Shown: positions 27,301 through 35,336, numbered from the stretch's first letter. The stretch: 64,000 bases of DNA from CAKZNE01 sp963976435 (GCA_963976435.1 CAXBKQ010000009.1:1-64000), one strand, 5' to 3'. The notes: generated by a model from the sequence alone, not told the origin. A program made the numbers and translations.

Positions 27301-28073
27301 GAACCTATTGGTTGGAGGTGAGCAATGAATGCTTTTCGTATACGGATAGCATTGAAATTATTCCAGAATATCCAATTCTAATTGATTTAGGTCCAGATAC
27401 CGTGGTTTGTAAATCCGATTTATATGTTCTGGATCCGGGAATAAGTAATTATGATGTGCTGTGGAATAATCAGACTATTCTACCAGCATTTTTGGTGCAG
27501 AAAACAGGATGGTATTCTGCAACAGCTATGAATAGTTGCGGTGTTTTTAATGATAGCGTTTTTGTTCAAGTGGATTCTGTGATTGCAGCCCTTACTTTAG
27601 ATTCCATTATTTGTTTAGAAGATACGGTTAGCATTGATCTTAGAGATTATGATAATGATATAGTTTGGTTTGATGGAAGTACAGAAAGGGTCAGGAAATT
27701 TTCAGAAGAAGGAGTTTACTCCATTCAAATTTTTAATAAATGTGGGGTTTTTGAAAGAAATTTTAAAATTGATGTTTCTAATTGTGATTGCCCAGTTCAC
27801 CTTGCCAATTCATTTACACCTAATGGGGATGCTTTAAATGAAAATTATAAGGTAGTTTACGATTGTGATATTAAAGAATACAGCTTGGAGATTTTTTCAA
27901 GATGGGGCGATCGAGTGTTTTATACAGAAGATCCTACTGAGGAATGGGATGGAACCTACAAAGGTAAGCCCGCTGCGGTGGGTGTTTATTCCTATAGAAT
28001 CTACTATAAGTGGAATGTTTATTATTTAGATAGACATCAAACTCGTTATGGACATATTAACCTGATACGCTAA
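24342..28073 (+). CDS. T9SS type B surface protein with 16 tandem Ig-like repeats
   Basis: 1243 residues from the ATG at 24342 (an upstream ATG at 24324 adds 6 residues). Signal peptide about 1-21, ending FSGFACLP. Then come 16 consecutive repeats of ~70 residues, each of the pattern LGPDT-x-C, LDAGNPG, YLWSTGS, SGTYWVxVSNxCG, DSI. Nearly every repeat has two cysteines at matching places, suggesting one disulfide per Ig-like domain. The final ~90 residues are the CHU_C-type (type B) T9SS sorting domain: NSFTPNGDALNE, IFSRWGDRVF, EWDGTYKGKPAAVGVYSY. Expected to be an extracellular rod, perhaps an adhesin (inference). Its 3' end overlaps the convergent thiF-like gene by 17 bp. Confidence 0.88.
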   Translation: MNKQNLLKLFINLSCCLLGFSGFACLPTVNLGDTISFCQGNSITLNAFNPNCSYAWSTGASSPSINVSTSGTYFVSVSNNCGTTRDTVVVIVESPVIFNLGIDQEVCAGSSFIIQAPFGPSFSYQWQDGSNKSFFQAVQTGMYKVKITNSCGVFEDSIHLDFVNLPNVQIGPRDTVICNSNPIVLSAGNPGYPVTWSTGHSSNSFSLASSGTFIAKSSNVCGTARDTITVHYFSPPDLGDTIGLCIGGTLSIDPKLSFGNFLWSTGSQNSKITVGSPGLYWLQYSNSCGTYTDSVVVVNTGPALVDLGPDTTICYGDSILLDAGFPGSRYQWYEKDSLNNFNLIDTIQSIWVDTAAVIRLGVDNGCGLQFDIININLIWEPLKFMQDTVATCNSAPILLDAGDWGFGTTYLWSNGGTSRTSLYNSLGNGSVTVSNQCGTISYNFYIRNSNPYNLNLGPNDTLCQDSIILRPGVGLSMTDDILWSTGTFDPAISVNSTGTYWVQVTNACGTYTDTIDLIFLDPLGTFPEDRIDLCQGSSKFLDVGYQPGTNYLWHDGTTASSNTISTSGQVWVRAWNKCDTVSDTIDFFVVQPLNVNLGPDQVICTPNFALLSAQNFGADSIKWSTGSTNGVLPVNVSGTYWVDAYNVCGVFRDSINITVKTGPRDVLKDTAFCIGSSLVLDANQNIANSNYSWWNGTTNPTVTVNSPGWYWVDISNDCGSIRDSVFVREDVSLPPIDLGDDTIICQGTVFLNPGVFPGARYKWSNGSTANYTVAAQSGTYYVSISNTCNTVSDTIEVLITGPPKVVLGDEIVFCNGHTLTLDAKNPGCTYLWSTGEASQKIQVDSAGVYSVIIENDCGRIKDSVEVFIEFPLEDVDLGPDTIICLGTQLVLDPGYPGVARRWQNGSTNSSFIVYQTGFYWVELNNSCGFYSDSIYVEVQGLPTFSLGPDQYLCHQGAEMNLLGPPGMTIYNWSNGGSSQEVKISQPGTYWLEVSNECFSYTDSIEIIPEYPILIDLGPDTVVCKSDLYVLDPGISNYDVLWNNQTILPAFLVQKTGWYSATAMNSCGVFNDSVFVQVDSVIAALTLDSIICLEDTVSIDLRDYDNDIVWFDGSTERVRKFSEEGVYSIQIFNKCGVFERNFKIDVSNCDCPVHLANSFTPNGDALNENYKVVYDCDIKEYSLEIFSRWGDRVFYTEDPTEEWDGTYKGKPAAVGVYSYRIYYKWNVYYLDRHQTRYGHINLIR

Positions 28074-29136
28074 TCTCTTGGGCTTTAATCCCTCCTTCAA
28101 GATTATAAAGTTGGGTTTGAGCTAGTTTTTCTTTTAGAATATTTATAGCTAAATCAGACCGTTTCCCACTTTCACAATAAACAATCAAAGTTTTTTTAGG
28201 GTCTAATTCCTCCCATCGGCTTTCAATTTCATCCAATGGAATATGAATTCCTCCTAAGCTTTTTATTTCTCTTTCCTTTTTAGTTCTAACATCTAAAAGC
28301 AAATGTTCAGTTTGCAAATTCTCTAATTCACTAAAGGTAATCTGTTCATTCTTAGGTTCTAAACCACAAAAAGACTGATAATCATTTTGAAGCTCTGTAA
28401 TTTTTAGCGATGAATTTTTTGAAACATTAAAGATTTGCTGAGATAAATCAAGAGCATTAAAACTCAATAATTTCCCGGCTAAGGGCTTACCTATTTCTAA
28501 AATAATTTTTAAAACTTCATTGGCTTGTAGGCATCCAATGATACCGGGAAGAACACCTAAAACTCCAATTTCTGAACAATTGGGAACTTCACCCGGCTGG
28601 GGAGGATTCGGGAATAAACATCTGTATGTAGCACATGCTTTATAATTAAAAACCGCTACTTGACCTTCAAATTTAAATATAGAACCAAATACCAATGGTT
28701 TATTACAAATTACGGCGGCATCATTCACCAAATAGCGGGTTGGAAAATTATCGCTACCATCAACAATTATATCAAAATCTTTAAAAATTTCAAGAGCATT
28801 ATCCCTATTTAAGGCATAGTCATAAATCCTAAATAATAGATGAGGGTTTAAAGATTGAAGTTTTTGACCAGCTACTACCGCTTTATTCTTAGAAATATCA
28901 GAGTGATTAAAAAGCACCTGTCTTTGCAGGTTGCTTATGTCCACATGGTCCTGATCCATAATTCCAATTGTGCCAACACCTGCGGCGCTTAAATACTGAA
29001 GAATAGGACAGCCTAAACCACCTGCACCAATTACTAAAACCTTGGCGCTTTTTAATTTTTCCTGGCCTGCTTCACCAATTTTATCTAATAATAGATGCCT
29101 TGAATACTGCTGTATTTCTTCCTTGCTAAATGCCAT
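28057..29136 (-). CDS. thiF: ThiF/MoeB-type adenylyltransferase fused to a rhodanese domain
   Basis: 359 residues from the ATG at 29136, which overlaps the thiH stop as TAATG; a longer start at 29166 would overlap thiH by 31 bp. It adenylates the C-terminal glycine of ThiS and supplies sulfur to make ThiS thiocarboxylate. N-terminal E1-like domain: YSRHLLLDKIGEAGQEKL, nucleotide loop VIGAGGLGCPILQYL, and DGSDNFPTRYLVND. C-terminal rhodanese domain from ~255, with active-site Cys in LIVYCESGKRSD. The zinc CxxC pairs are degenerate: the first reads TYRC and the second QSFC. It is the last gene of the thiamine operon; its position and the ThiS partner support ThiF over MoeB. Confidence 0.88.
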   Translation of the reverse strand: MAFSKEEIQQYSRHLLLDKIGEAGQEKLKSAKVLVIGAGGLGCPILQYLSAAGVGTIGIMDQDHVDISNLQRQVLFNHSDISKNKAVVAGQKLQSLNPHLLFRIYDYALNRDNALEIFKDFDIIVDGSDNFPTRYLVNDAAVICNKPLVFGSIFKFEGQVAVFNYKACATYRCLFPNPPQPGEVPNCSEIGVLGVLPGIIGCLQANEVLKIILEIGKPLAGKLLSFNALDLSQQIFNVSKNSSLKITELQNDYQSFCGLEPKNEQITFSELENLQTEHLLLDVRTKKEREIKSLGGIHIPLDEIESRWEELDPKKTLIVYCESGKRSDLAINILKEKLAQTQLYNLEGGIKAQEISVSG

Positions 29137-30248
29137 TAAACCCAATTGTTTTCCCAGTCCTTCCAAACCGCTTCTAACCCTTGATTTTGAAGCATAGTGG
29201 TGATTTCTTCCGTACTTCTTTCATCAGAAATTTCAAATTGTTCTAGAGATTGTTTTTCCACTGCATAGCCCCCTGGGTTGGTTTTGGACTCCGCACTCAT
29301 AGAGGTAATTCCCATTTGAACAATATTATTCCTAAACTTCTCACTTTCACGGGTGGAAATAGAAAGTTCCACATCCTCATCAAAAATTCTATAGGCTGCA
29401 ATTAATTGTACTAAATCAGAATCTGTCATTTCTACCTTAGGTTCTAAACCACCACTGTGGGGCCTAAGTCGAGGAAAGGAAATGGAATATTTTGTTTGCC
29501 AATAATTCTTTTGAAGGTATTTGAGATGTAGAGCGGTAAAAAAAGAATCTGCTCTCCAATCTTCCAAACCAAATAATGCCCCCAATCCTATTTTGTGAAT
29601 ACCTGCACGGCCCAACCTATCTGGTGTTTCCAAGCGATAGTCGAAATTTGATTTTTTACCTTTTGGATGATGCTTTTTATATTCTTCTTTATGATAAGTT
29701 TCCTGATATACAAGAACCGCATAAAGCCCATCTGCCACCAATCTTTCATATTCTTCTTGATCCAATGGCTGCACTTCAATGGTGATATTGGAGAAATGTT
29801 TTCGGATAAGCTGCATGGCATTAGAAATATAATCCACCCCAACTTTGCGGTTTGCTTCTCCAGTAACTAGGAGAATATGGTCATAGCCTTTGTTTTTTAA
29901 GAATTCCACCTCTTTTAAAATTTCCGCATCGCTAAGGGTTCTTCTTGGGATTTTATTACTGAAACTAAAACCACAATAAGTGCAGATATTTTGGCATTCA
30001 TTACTCAAGTACATAGGAGCATACATTTGAATAGTATTCCCAAATCTTTTTTTGGTGAGATGATGGCTACGTTGTACCATCTGCTCTAAATAGGGTTTGG
30101 CAGCTGGTGAAATTAAGGCCTTAAAATCATCCAAATTCGGTTTTTCCTTTGCCAGGGCACGTTCTACATCCATAGCTGTTGTGCTAAGAATTCCCGCTAA
30201 GGTCTCATCCCAATTATATTGATCGAAAAGGTCTTTAAAATTATTCAT
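29136..30248 (-). CDS. thiH: 2-iminoacetate synthase ThiH
   Basis: 370 residues. A radical-SAM enzyme cleaving tyrosine to dehydroglycine (2-iminoacetate) for the thiazole ring, the oxygen-sensitive alternative to ThiO. The [4Fe-4S] motif CxxxCxxC is CQNICTYCGFS (~85-95). Further signatures: HILLVTGEANRKVGVDYI (~120) and SISFPRLRPHSGG (~255). The start overlaps thiG by 8 bp. Its cluster depends on Fe-S assembly such as the suf genes 5 kb away. Confidence 0.95.
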   Translation of the reverse strand: MNNFKDLFDQYNWDETLAGILSTTAMDVERALAKEKPNLDDFKALISPAAKPYLEQMVQRSHHLTKKRFGNTIQMYAPMYLSNECQNICTYCGFSFSNKIPRRTLSDAEILKEVEFLKNKGYDHILLVTGEANRKVGVDYISNAMQLIRKHFSNITIEVQPLDQEEYERLVADGLYAVLVYQETYHKEEYKKHHPKGKKSNFDYRLETPDRLGRAGIHKIGLGALFGLEDWRADSFFTALHLKYLQKNYWQTKYSISFPRLRPHSGGLEPKVEMTDSDLVQLIAAYRIFDEDVELSISTRESEKFRNNIVQMGITSMSAESKTNPGGYAVEKQSLEQFEISDERSTEEITTMLQNQGLEAVWKDWENNWV

Positions 30249-31017
30249 TTAAAAATTGAGTTAGTGGACTGCTTGCTTCTGCAAAGTTTCGTTTAGGAGC
30301 TAATTTGGCTTCATAGGCCATCCTCCCAGCTTCAACAGCCATTTTAAAAGCTAGGCCCATTTCAATTGGATTTTGAGATACAGCAATGGCAGTATTAACC
30401 AAAACTGCATCTGCACCAATTTCCATAGCATGAGCAGCGTGGGAAGGACTTCCAATTCCGGCATCTACAATTACAGGAACATTACTTTGCTCAATAATAA
30501 TTTCGAGAAAATCTATTGTTTTTAATCCTTTATTACTACCTATTGGAGCGCCAAGCGGCATCACACATTGACATCCAACATCCTCTAGCTTTTTACATAA
30601 AAGGGGGTCTGCATGAATATAAGGCATTACAACAAAACCCAATTTTACCAATTCCTCTGCTGCTTTTAAAGTTTCAATAGGATCGGGTAAAAGGTATTTA
30701 GGGTCTGGATGTATCTCCAGTTTCACCCAATTAGTTTCCAATGCTTCTCTTGAAAGGTTTGCAGCAAAAATGGCTTCTTTAGCATTTCTTACACCAGAAG
30801 TATTGGGTAGTAAATTTATGCGAGGGTGATTTAAGTGACTTAAAATATCATCCTCATCCTTTTCTACATCTACTCTTTTAAGAGCCACAGTGATAAGTTC
30901 ACTTTCCGAAGCTAAAAGAGCATCCCGCATAAGGAGGGATGAACTAAACTTCCCGGTCCCAGTGAATAAACGCGATTGAAATTTTTTATCTGCTATTTGT
31001 AGACTTTCTTTAGTCAT
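30241..31017 (-). CDS. thiG: Thiazole synthase ThiG
   Basis: 258 residues, a TIM-barrel enzyme that joins 1-deoxyxylulose 5-phosphate, dehydroglycine and ThiS-borne sulfur into the thiazole phosphate. Signatures: SRLFTGTGKFSSSLLM (~15), LLPNTSGVRNAKEA (~70), WVKLEIHPDPKYLLPDP (~98), VMPLGAPIGSNKGL (~139), VPVIVDAGIGSPSHAAHAME (~166) and GADAVLVNTAIA. It overlaps both thiE and thiH by 8 bp. Confidence 0.96.
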   Translation of the reverse strand: MTKESLQIADKKFQSRLFTGTGKFSSSLLMRDALLASESELITVALKRVDVEKDEDDILSHLNHPRINLLPNTSGVRNAKEAIFAANLSREALETNWVKLEIHPDPKYLLPDPIETLKAAEELVKLGFVVMPYIHADPLLCKKLEDVGCQCVMPLGAPIGSNKGLKTIDFLEIIIEQSNVPVIVDAGIGSPSHAAHAMEIGADAVLVNTAIAVSQNPIEMGLAFKMAVEAGRMAYEAKLAPKRNFAEASSPLTQFLNE

Positions 31018-31636
31018 TTATTAAGGCTTTTATTTGCAATAATTTTTCCTTTCCTAGATTGGTATTACTCAGCATTCCCGAAACGGCTATCCCAAAAACC
31101 TTGGTTTTCATTAGGGCTGGGATATCCGGTATTTCTATTCCACCAATCGCTATTATAGGTATGTTTAGGGACTTGTTCTTTAGTTTATTGATGATATCTT
31201 GGTATCCGTCTATACCTAAAATTGGACTTAGCTTGGCCTTTGTTTTGGTGAATCTAAAAGGACCCAATCCAATATAATTTATGGCTTTTGAATTAAGATT
31301 TACACAATCTTCTAGGCTATTAGCGGTAGCTCCAATGATCATTTTAGAACCTAGAATTTTTCTAGCTTCTTCGGGCTTTAAATCACTTTTTCCAAGATGA
31401 ACCCCATCTGCAGCAATTTCCTTGGCGATATGCACATGGTCGTTAATAATAAATTTGGCATTTGCTTTTCGGCAAATTTCCTTTGCTTTTTTGGCCGTTT
31501 CCAACACTATTTCTTCTGGCTGATTTTTTAATCTCAGCTGTATCCAGTCTACCCCTAAATCGCATAGTCTTTGGATATGATTTAAGTGCTCCTTTTCAGT
31601 TTTCCCCTGGCTGATATATTGTAGTTTGCTGATCAT
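31010..31636 (-). CDS. thiE: Thiamine phosphate synthase ThiE
   Basis: 208 residues. It couples HMP-PP to thiazole phosphate, releasing pyrophosphate. The canonical TIM-barrel ThiE residues are present: DWIQLRLKN (~30-38), the metal/pyrophosphate-binding IINDHVHIAKEIAADGVHLG (~64-83), GATANSLEDC (~102) and AIGGIEIPDIPALM (~170). Of the two ThiE-like proteins in this operon this one retains the catalytic signature. One-base gap to thiD upstream; overlap of 8 bp with thiG. Confidence 0.93.
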   Translation of the reverse strand: MISKLQYISQGKTEKEHLNHIQRLCDLGVDWIQLRLKNQPEEIVLETAKKAKEICRKANAKFIINDHVHIAKEIAADGVHLGKSDLKPEEARKILGSKMIIGATANSLEDCVNLNSKAINYIGLGPFRFTKTKAKLSPILGIDGYQDIINKLKNKSLNIPIIAIGGIEIPDIPALMKTKVFGIAVSGMLSNTNLGKEKLLQIKALIND

Positions 31637-31637
31637 A

Positions 31638-32390
31638 TTACAATTTGTGATATCCCAAGAAACTGGGGTTGGAGCTTAAAAATTTTTCAGTGTATCGCTT
31701 TGCTCTAAAACAAGCTTTTAAAAGTGGAAAACCCAAAGCTAGGTAGGAGCTAAGCGCGGAGGAGAAAACACAACCACTACCGTGTTTTTCTGTAAAATCC
31801 ATATTTTTCTTTGGATTTAAAGGGAAATAAGAATTGTCTTTGGTAAAAAGTTCGTCTTTTCCAATATGCTTTTGTCGATGCCCTCCTTTTAAATATAAAT
31901 GGCAAAACATAGATACTCTTTGGCAGGCTTCCTTTTCATTTATTCCCGGATATAAACTTTTCAGCTCATTTAAATTTGGGCAAATAAGGAATAATTTGCT
32001 CAATATATTTTCTAGTTGTTCTGTTTTGGGAGGGTGAAATTCAAAGTTTGAACTGGATTTTAAAACAGGATCCAAAATAATTTTAAGGTTCTCATTTTTT
32101 TTGAATAAATGCTGGATAATTTTATCGAGACTCTCCCAATTTTCAACAATACCAATTTTTACATACTCAATCGGAAACCGATGAAATAAAATATCTATTT
32201 GGGATTTGATTTGTTCTATGCTCAACCATTCACAAGATTCAATTTCAATATCATTCTGAATAGTATTTGCGGTATTCACAGCTAGTCCGTAGCATTTTAA
32301 ACTTTCAAAGGTTTTTACATCTGCCAATAGTCCTGCACCTCCGCTTGGATCCAATCCGGCAATAGACAAAAGGTAGGGTCTTTTATGCAC
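31638..32390 (-). CDS. thiD: Hydroxymethylpyrimidine (phosphate) kinase ThiD
   Basis: About 250 residues from a GTG at 32390; an ATG at 32465 would add 25 residues but overlap the previous gene by 83 bp, whereas the GTG gives the 8-bp overlap seen at the other thi junctions and begins just before KRPYLLSIAGLDPSGGAGLL, where ThiD proteins normally start. It phosphorylates HMP and HMP-P to HMP-PP. Ribokinase-like features: GLDPSGGAG loop and the C-terminal anion hole EKHGSGCVFSSALSSYLALG. Some middle segments are divergent (KGGHRQKHIGKDELFT), but the core is intact. Confidence 0.85.
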   Translation of the reverse strand: MHKRPYLLSIAGLDPSGGAGLLADVKTFESLKCYGLAVNTANTIQNDIEIESCEWLSIEQIKSQIDILFHRFPIEYVKIGIVENWESLDKIIQHLFKKNENLKIILDPVLKSSSNFEFHPPKTEQLENILSKLFLICPNLNELKSLYPGINEKEACQRVSMFCHLYLKGGHRQKHIGKDELFTKDNSYFPLNPKKNMDFTEKHGSGCVFSSALSSYLALGFPLLKACFRAKRYTEKFLSSNPSFLGYHKL

Positions 32391-32997
32391 AGTTTTCAAT
32401 TTTTGGTGAATAGACTTCCAGAAATTTTCTCCAGATCTTTTGAAAGGATTGAAGGGGTTTTTCACTTTTCCAAACGGCTCCCATTATTGCAATATTCTGA
32501 TAACCTAAAGCTTGGGCTTGGTCCAAATTAAATTCACTTATTCCTCCAAGGCCTACAATATTTTCAAAACCTTTTTCAAGTTTAATTTTTTTACCCAAAT
32601 AGCCAGATTTGGAAATAGAATCAAATAAAGGGCTAAGAAGGTAATAGTTGAATTGGGAAGGGGAATAATCTACTAAGGAATGAATAGATGTACTAGATTT
32701 TAAACCAGCTTTTATGCATCTTTCCAGTTCAGCATCTAAATTTTCGCCCAATAATTTCCTGTGATTTTCAGTAAAATGCAGCCCTCCAATTACATATGAA
32801 TGGGCCAAGTTGTGGTGATGATGTAGGTGAATTTTGGAGTGGTAAATAGGATCTATCTCTTCCAATAAGTTTAAAAAATAAGCCTCCTTCACCTCAGGTT
32901 TGCGAAGGTGTAAAAAGGGCAATCCTTCACCAAAAAGTTGGTTGTAGATTGCTCCTTCATTGTGGATTATATTTTCTGGACTTATCAGGATAAACAT
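32383..32997 (-). CDS. ThiE/TenI-like paralogue in thiamine operon
   Basis: 204 residues with the fold pattern of ThiE/TenI: LPFLHLRKPEVKEAYFLNLL (~26-45), KIHLHHHHNLAHSYVIGGLH (~55-74), HSLVDYSPSQFNYYLLSPLF, and GLGGISEFNLDQAQALGYQ near the end. Compared with the ThiE encoded two genes on, the metal/pyrophosphate-binding IINDH...GVHLG block is replaced by LHHHHNL...GLHFT. It is therefore likely TenI-like (thiazole tautomerase) or a divergent synthase; by eye I cannot decide. It follows thiC directly and overlaps thiD by 8 bp. Confidence 0.78.
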   Translation of the reverse strand: MFILISPENIIHNEGAIYNQLFGEGLPFLHLRKPEVKEAYFLNLLEEIDPIYHSKIHLHHHHNLAHSYVIGGLHFTENHRKLLGENLDAELERCIKAGLKSSTSIHSLVDYSPSQFNYYLLSPLFDSISKSGYLGKKIKLEKGFENIVGLGGISEFNLDQAQALGYQNIAIMGAVWKSEKPLQSFQKIWRKFLEVYSPKIENCA

Positions 32998-32999
32998 AT

Positions 33000-34859
33000 T
33001 TATAGATAAACCTCGCTACCTTTATTTTTAAATTCTGAAGACATTTCCTCCATTCCTTTTTTCAATGCATCTTCATCTTCTAGGCCGTGTTCTTTGGCAT
33101 AATTTCTAACATCCTGAGTAATTTTCATGGAGCAGAAATGAGGTCCACACATAGAGCAGAAATGGGCCACTTTTGCATTTTCTGAAGGAAGGGTTTCATC
33201 GTGATATTCTCGGGCAGTATCGGGATCTAGTGCCAAATTAAATTGATCTTCCCAACGGAATTCAAAACGAGCCTTACTCATGGCATCATCGCGATGTTGG
33301 GCTCCGGGATGACCCTTTGCCAAATCCGCAGCATGGGCTGCAATTTTATAGGTAATCACACCTTCTTTAACATCATCTCTATTGGGTAATCCTAAATGCT
33401 CTTTTGGAGTTACATAGCAAAGCATGGCCGTTCCAAACCATCCAATCATGGCTGCTCCAATACCACTTGTAATATGGTCATAGCCCGGTGCAATATCGGT
33501 TGTTAATGGTCCAAGTGTATAAAAAGGGGCTTCACCACATTCCTCCAATTGTTTATCCATATTCTTTTTAATCATATGCATAGGAACATGTCCGGGGCCT
33601 TCGATAATAGTTTGAATATCGTGTTTCCAGGCTATTTTGGTAAGTTCACCAAGAGTTTCTAATTCTGCAAATTGTGCATAATCATTAGCATCAGCAATAC
33701 TTCCTGGTCTTAGTCCATCGCCTAAAGAGAAAGCAACATCATAAGATTTCATAATCTCACAGATTTCCTCAAAATGGGTGTAAAGAAAATTTTCTTTGTG
33801 ATGAGCCAAACACCATTTTGCCATAATAGAACCTCCACGAGAAACAATACCAGTAACTCTTTTTGCAGTATGCGGAACATATCTTAATAAAACCCCAGCG
33901 TGAATGGTGAAATAATCAACACCTTGTTCGGCTTGTTCTATTAAAGTATCTCTAAAAATCTCCCAGCTTAGATCCTCTGCTTTCCCATTTACCTTTTCCA
34001 AAGCCTGGTAGATGGGTACTGTTCCAATAGGTACTGGAGAGTTTCTAAGTATCCATTCCCTAGTTTCATGAATGTTTTTTCCTGTAGACAAATCCATAAT
34101 AGTATCCGCACCCCATCGGCAGGCCCAAACGGCTTTTTCTACTTCTTCTTCAATGGTTGAGCTAACAGCAGAATTACCAATATTGGCATTAATTTTCACC
34201 AAAAAATTTCTACCAATAATCATGGGTTCACTTTCGGGGTGATTTATATTATTTGGAATTACAGCTCTTCCTCTTGCCACTTCTTCACGAACAAATTCGG
34301 GAGTGATAACATCGGGAATATTTGCGCCAAAATCTTGTCCAGGATGTTGATTGGCAATGGGTTTTCTATCCTGTAATTTTTGATTTTCTCTAATCGCGAT
34401 ATATTCCATCTCTGGAGTAATTATACCTTTTTTAGCATAGTGCAATTGACTAACATTTTTCAATGGTTTGGCCCTAAGTGGCTTTCTAATGTGTTGAAAA
34501 CGTAATTCGTCTAATTTGCTATTGGTCAAACGAGCATTGCAATACTCGGAAGAAAATGCATCTAATTGCTCTACATCTTCTCTGTCCATAATCCATTTTT
34601 CACGAATGGGCTCTAAGCCTTTCTTAATATCAATTTCAATAGACGGATCTGTATATGCCCCGCTGGTATCGTAAACAACTATAGGATCATTTGGCTCTTT
34701 AGTATTATTGAATTTATCTTCAGAATCTGAGAGTTTAATTTGCCTCATGGCAACATTTATATCCTTGTGAATATTTCCTTGGACATAAATTTTTTCGGAA
34801 TTCGGAAAAGGGGTCCTGCTAATTGCTTCGTTTTCTTGAGGGCTTTTGTCTTTTTTCAT
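33000..34859 (-). CDS. thiC: Phosphomethylpyrimidine synthase ThiC
   Basis: 619 residues. A radical-SAM enzyme of unusual type that rearranges aminoimidazole ribotide (from the purine pathway) to HMP-P. The C-terminal cluster motif CX2CX4C is CSMCGPHFC (~584). Signatures: YDTSGAYTDP (~63), the ThiC core ETREWILRNSPVPIGTVPIY (~266), EGPGHVPMHMIKKNMDKQ (~424) and ITSGIGAAMIGWFGTAMLCY (~465). Length fits the bacterial form with the N-terminal ThiC-associated domain. 22 bp downstream of thiS. Confidence 0.97.
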   Translation of the reverse strand: MKKDKSPQENEAISRTPFPNSEKIYVQGNIHKDINVAMRQIKLSDSEDKFNNTKEPNDPIVVYDTSGAYTDPSIEIDIKKGLEPIREKWIMDREDVEQLDAFSSEYCNARLTNSKLDELRFQHIRKPLRAKPLKNVSQLHYAKKGIITPEMEYIAIRENQKLQDRKPIANQHPGQDFGANIPDVITPEFVREEVARGRAVIPNNINHPESEPMIIGRNFLVKINANIGNSAVSSTIEEEVEKAVWACRWGADTIMDLSTGKNIHETREWILRNSPVPIGTVPIYQALEKVNGKAEDLSWEIFRDTLIEQAEQGVDYFTIHAGVLLRYVPHTAKRVTGIVSRGGSIMAKWCLAHHKENFLYTHFEEICEIMKSYDVAFSLGDGLRPGSIADANDYAQFAELETLGELTKIAWKHDIQTIIEGPGHVPMHMIKKNMDKQLEECGEAPFYTLGPLTTDIAPGYDHITSGIGAAMIGWFGTAMLCYVTPKEHLGLPNRDDVKEGVITYKIAAHAADLAKGHPGAQHRDDAMSKARFEFRWEDQFNLALDPDTAREYHDETLPSENAKVAHFCSMCGPHFCSMKITQDVRNYAKEHGLEDEDALKKGMEEMSSEFKNKGSEVYL

Positions 34860-34881
34860 TTCTAGAAATTTAATTATCAGG

Positions 34882-35085
34882 CTATCCGCCTTGTGTTGCT
34901 TTGATAATCAATATTTGATCATCATTTTTTATTTGGGTTTTTGGCCAATCGTCCTTTGCTATAATATTTTGATTTACAGCTATAGCAATACCATTCTTAT
35001 TGGACTGAATATGCTCTAGGAGGCTATTGAGGTCAATAGCTTTTTCCAAAGAAAGGATTTGGTCATTTACCGAAAATTGTATCAT
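34882..35085 (-). CDS. thiS: Sulfur carrier protein ThiS
   Basis: 67 residues from the ATG at 35085, beginning MIQFSVNDQ; a longer reading frame upstream runs through the riboswitch and is not coding. The ubiquitin-like fold ends in the required diglycine (IIKATQGG), which is adenylated by ThiF and thiocarboxylated. First gene of the thiamine operon, ~90 bp downstream of the TPP riboswitch aptamer. Confidence 0.92.
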   Translation of the reverse strand: MIQFSVNDQILSLEKAIDLNSLLEHIQSNKNGIAIAVNQNIIAKDDWPKTQIKNDDQILIIKATQGG

Positions 35086-35173
35086 AGCATTATGAAGGTA
35101 AATGGAGTAAAAGAAGGTTGGGCAATTTTGCGCCCTCACTATTCCAAAAAAATGAAATAGCTGGAGAATTGAA

Positions 35174-35250
35174 CTTTTCCCTTCGTAGGTTCTAACCTCA
35201 TCAGGTTCCAAGGATATTTCTCAGTCAAAACCAACTTTGACACTCCTAAA
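35174..35250 (-). ncRNA. TPP (thi-box) riboswitch
   Basis: On the minus strand the conserved thi-box elements occur in order: AGGAGTGTC (35247 down), then the pyrimidine-sensor strand GACTGAGAAATATCC, GGAACCTGATGAGGTT, and AGAACCTACGAAGGGAA. These match the TPP aptamer consensus (CTGAGA ... ACCTGAT ... GCGAAGGGA). It lies between the promoter (35261-35268) and thiS, so it is expected to shut down the whole thi operon when TPP is high. The expression platform is unclear: a 7-bp hairpin CTATTTC/GGAATAG and a weak GGGCG/TGCCC hairpin lie before thiS, neither with a clean T-run. Confidence 0.93.
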
Positions 35251-35260
35251 GTTTAAGCTT

Positions 35261-35268
35261 CAAAGGTA
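35261..35268 (-). promoter_or_regulatory. Putative -7 element of the thiamine operon
   Basis: Minus strand reads TACCTTTG, a TAnnTTTG match, about 11 bp upstream of the riboswitch's first conserved base, so transcription starting near 35254 would include the whole aptamer. Confidence 0.6.
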
Positions 35269-35336
35269 TTGAAATTAATTCAATTTCATTCCTTGCAAAA
35301 ATCTCAAGCTACTTCAAATTTTGCTTAAAAGCTTTG

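Noticed and set aside
24342..28073. CRISPR-like or short tandem DNA repeats in this region
   Set aside because: Periodicity is ~210 bp, in frame and divergent in sequence; it reflects protein repeats, not a CRISPR array.
32391..32465. ThiD start at 32465
   Set aside because: It would overlap the preceding gene by 83 bp and add residues absent from ThiD. The GTG at 32390 gives the operon's usual 8-bp overlap. Not fully excluded.
35118..35133. GGGCG/TGCCC hairpin as the riboswitch terminator
   Set aside because: Only a 4-5 bp stem with a wobble pair and no clean T-run; insufficient for an intrinsic terminator.
35086..35211. N-terminal extension of ThiS
   Set aside because: It reads through the 3' strand of the TPP aptamer; ThiS proteins begin right at the beta-strand starting MIQFSVN.
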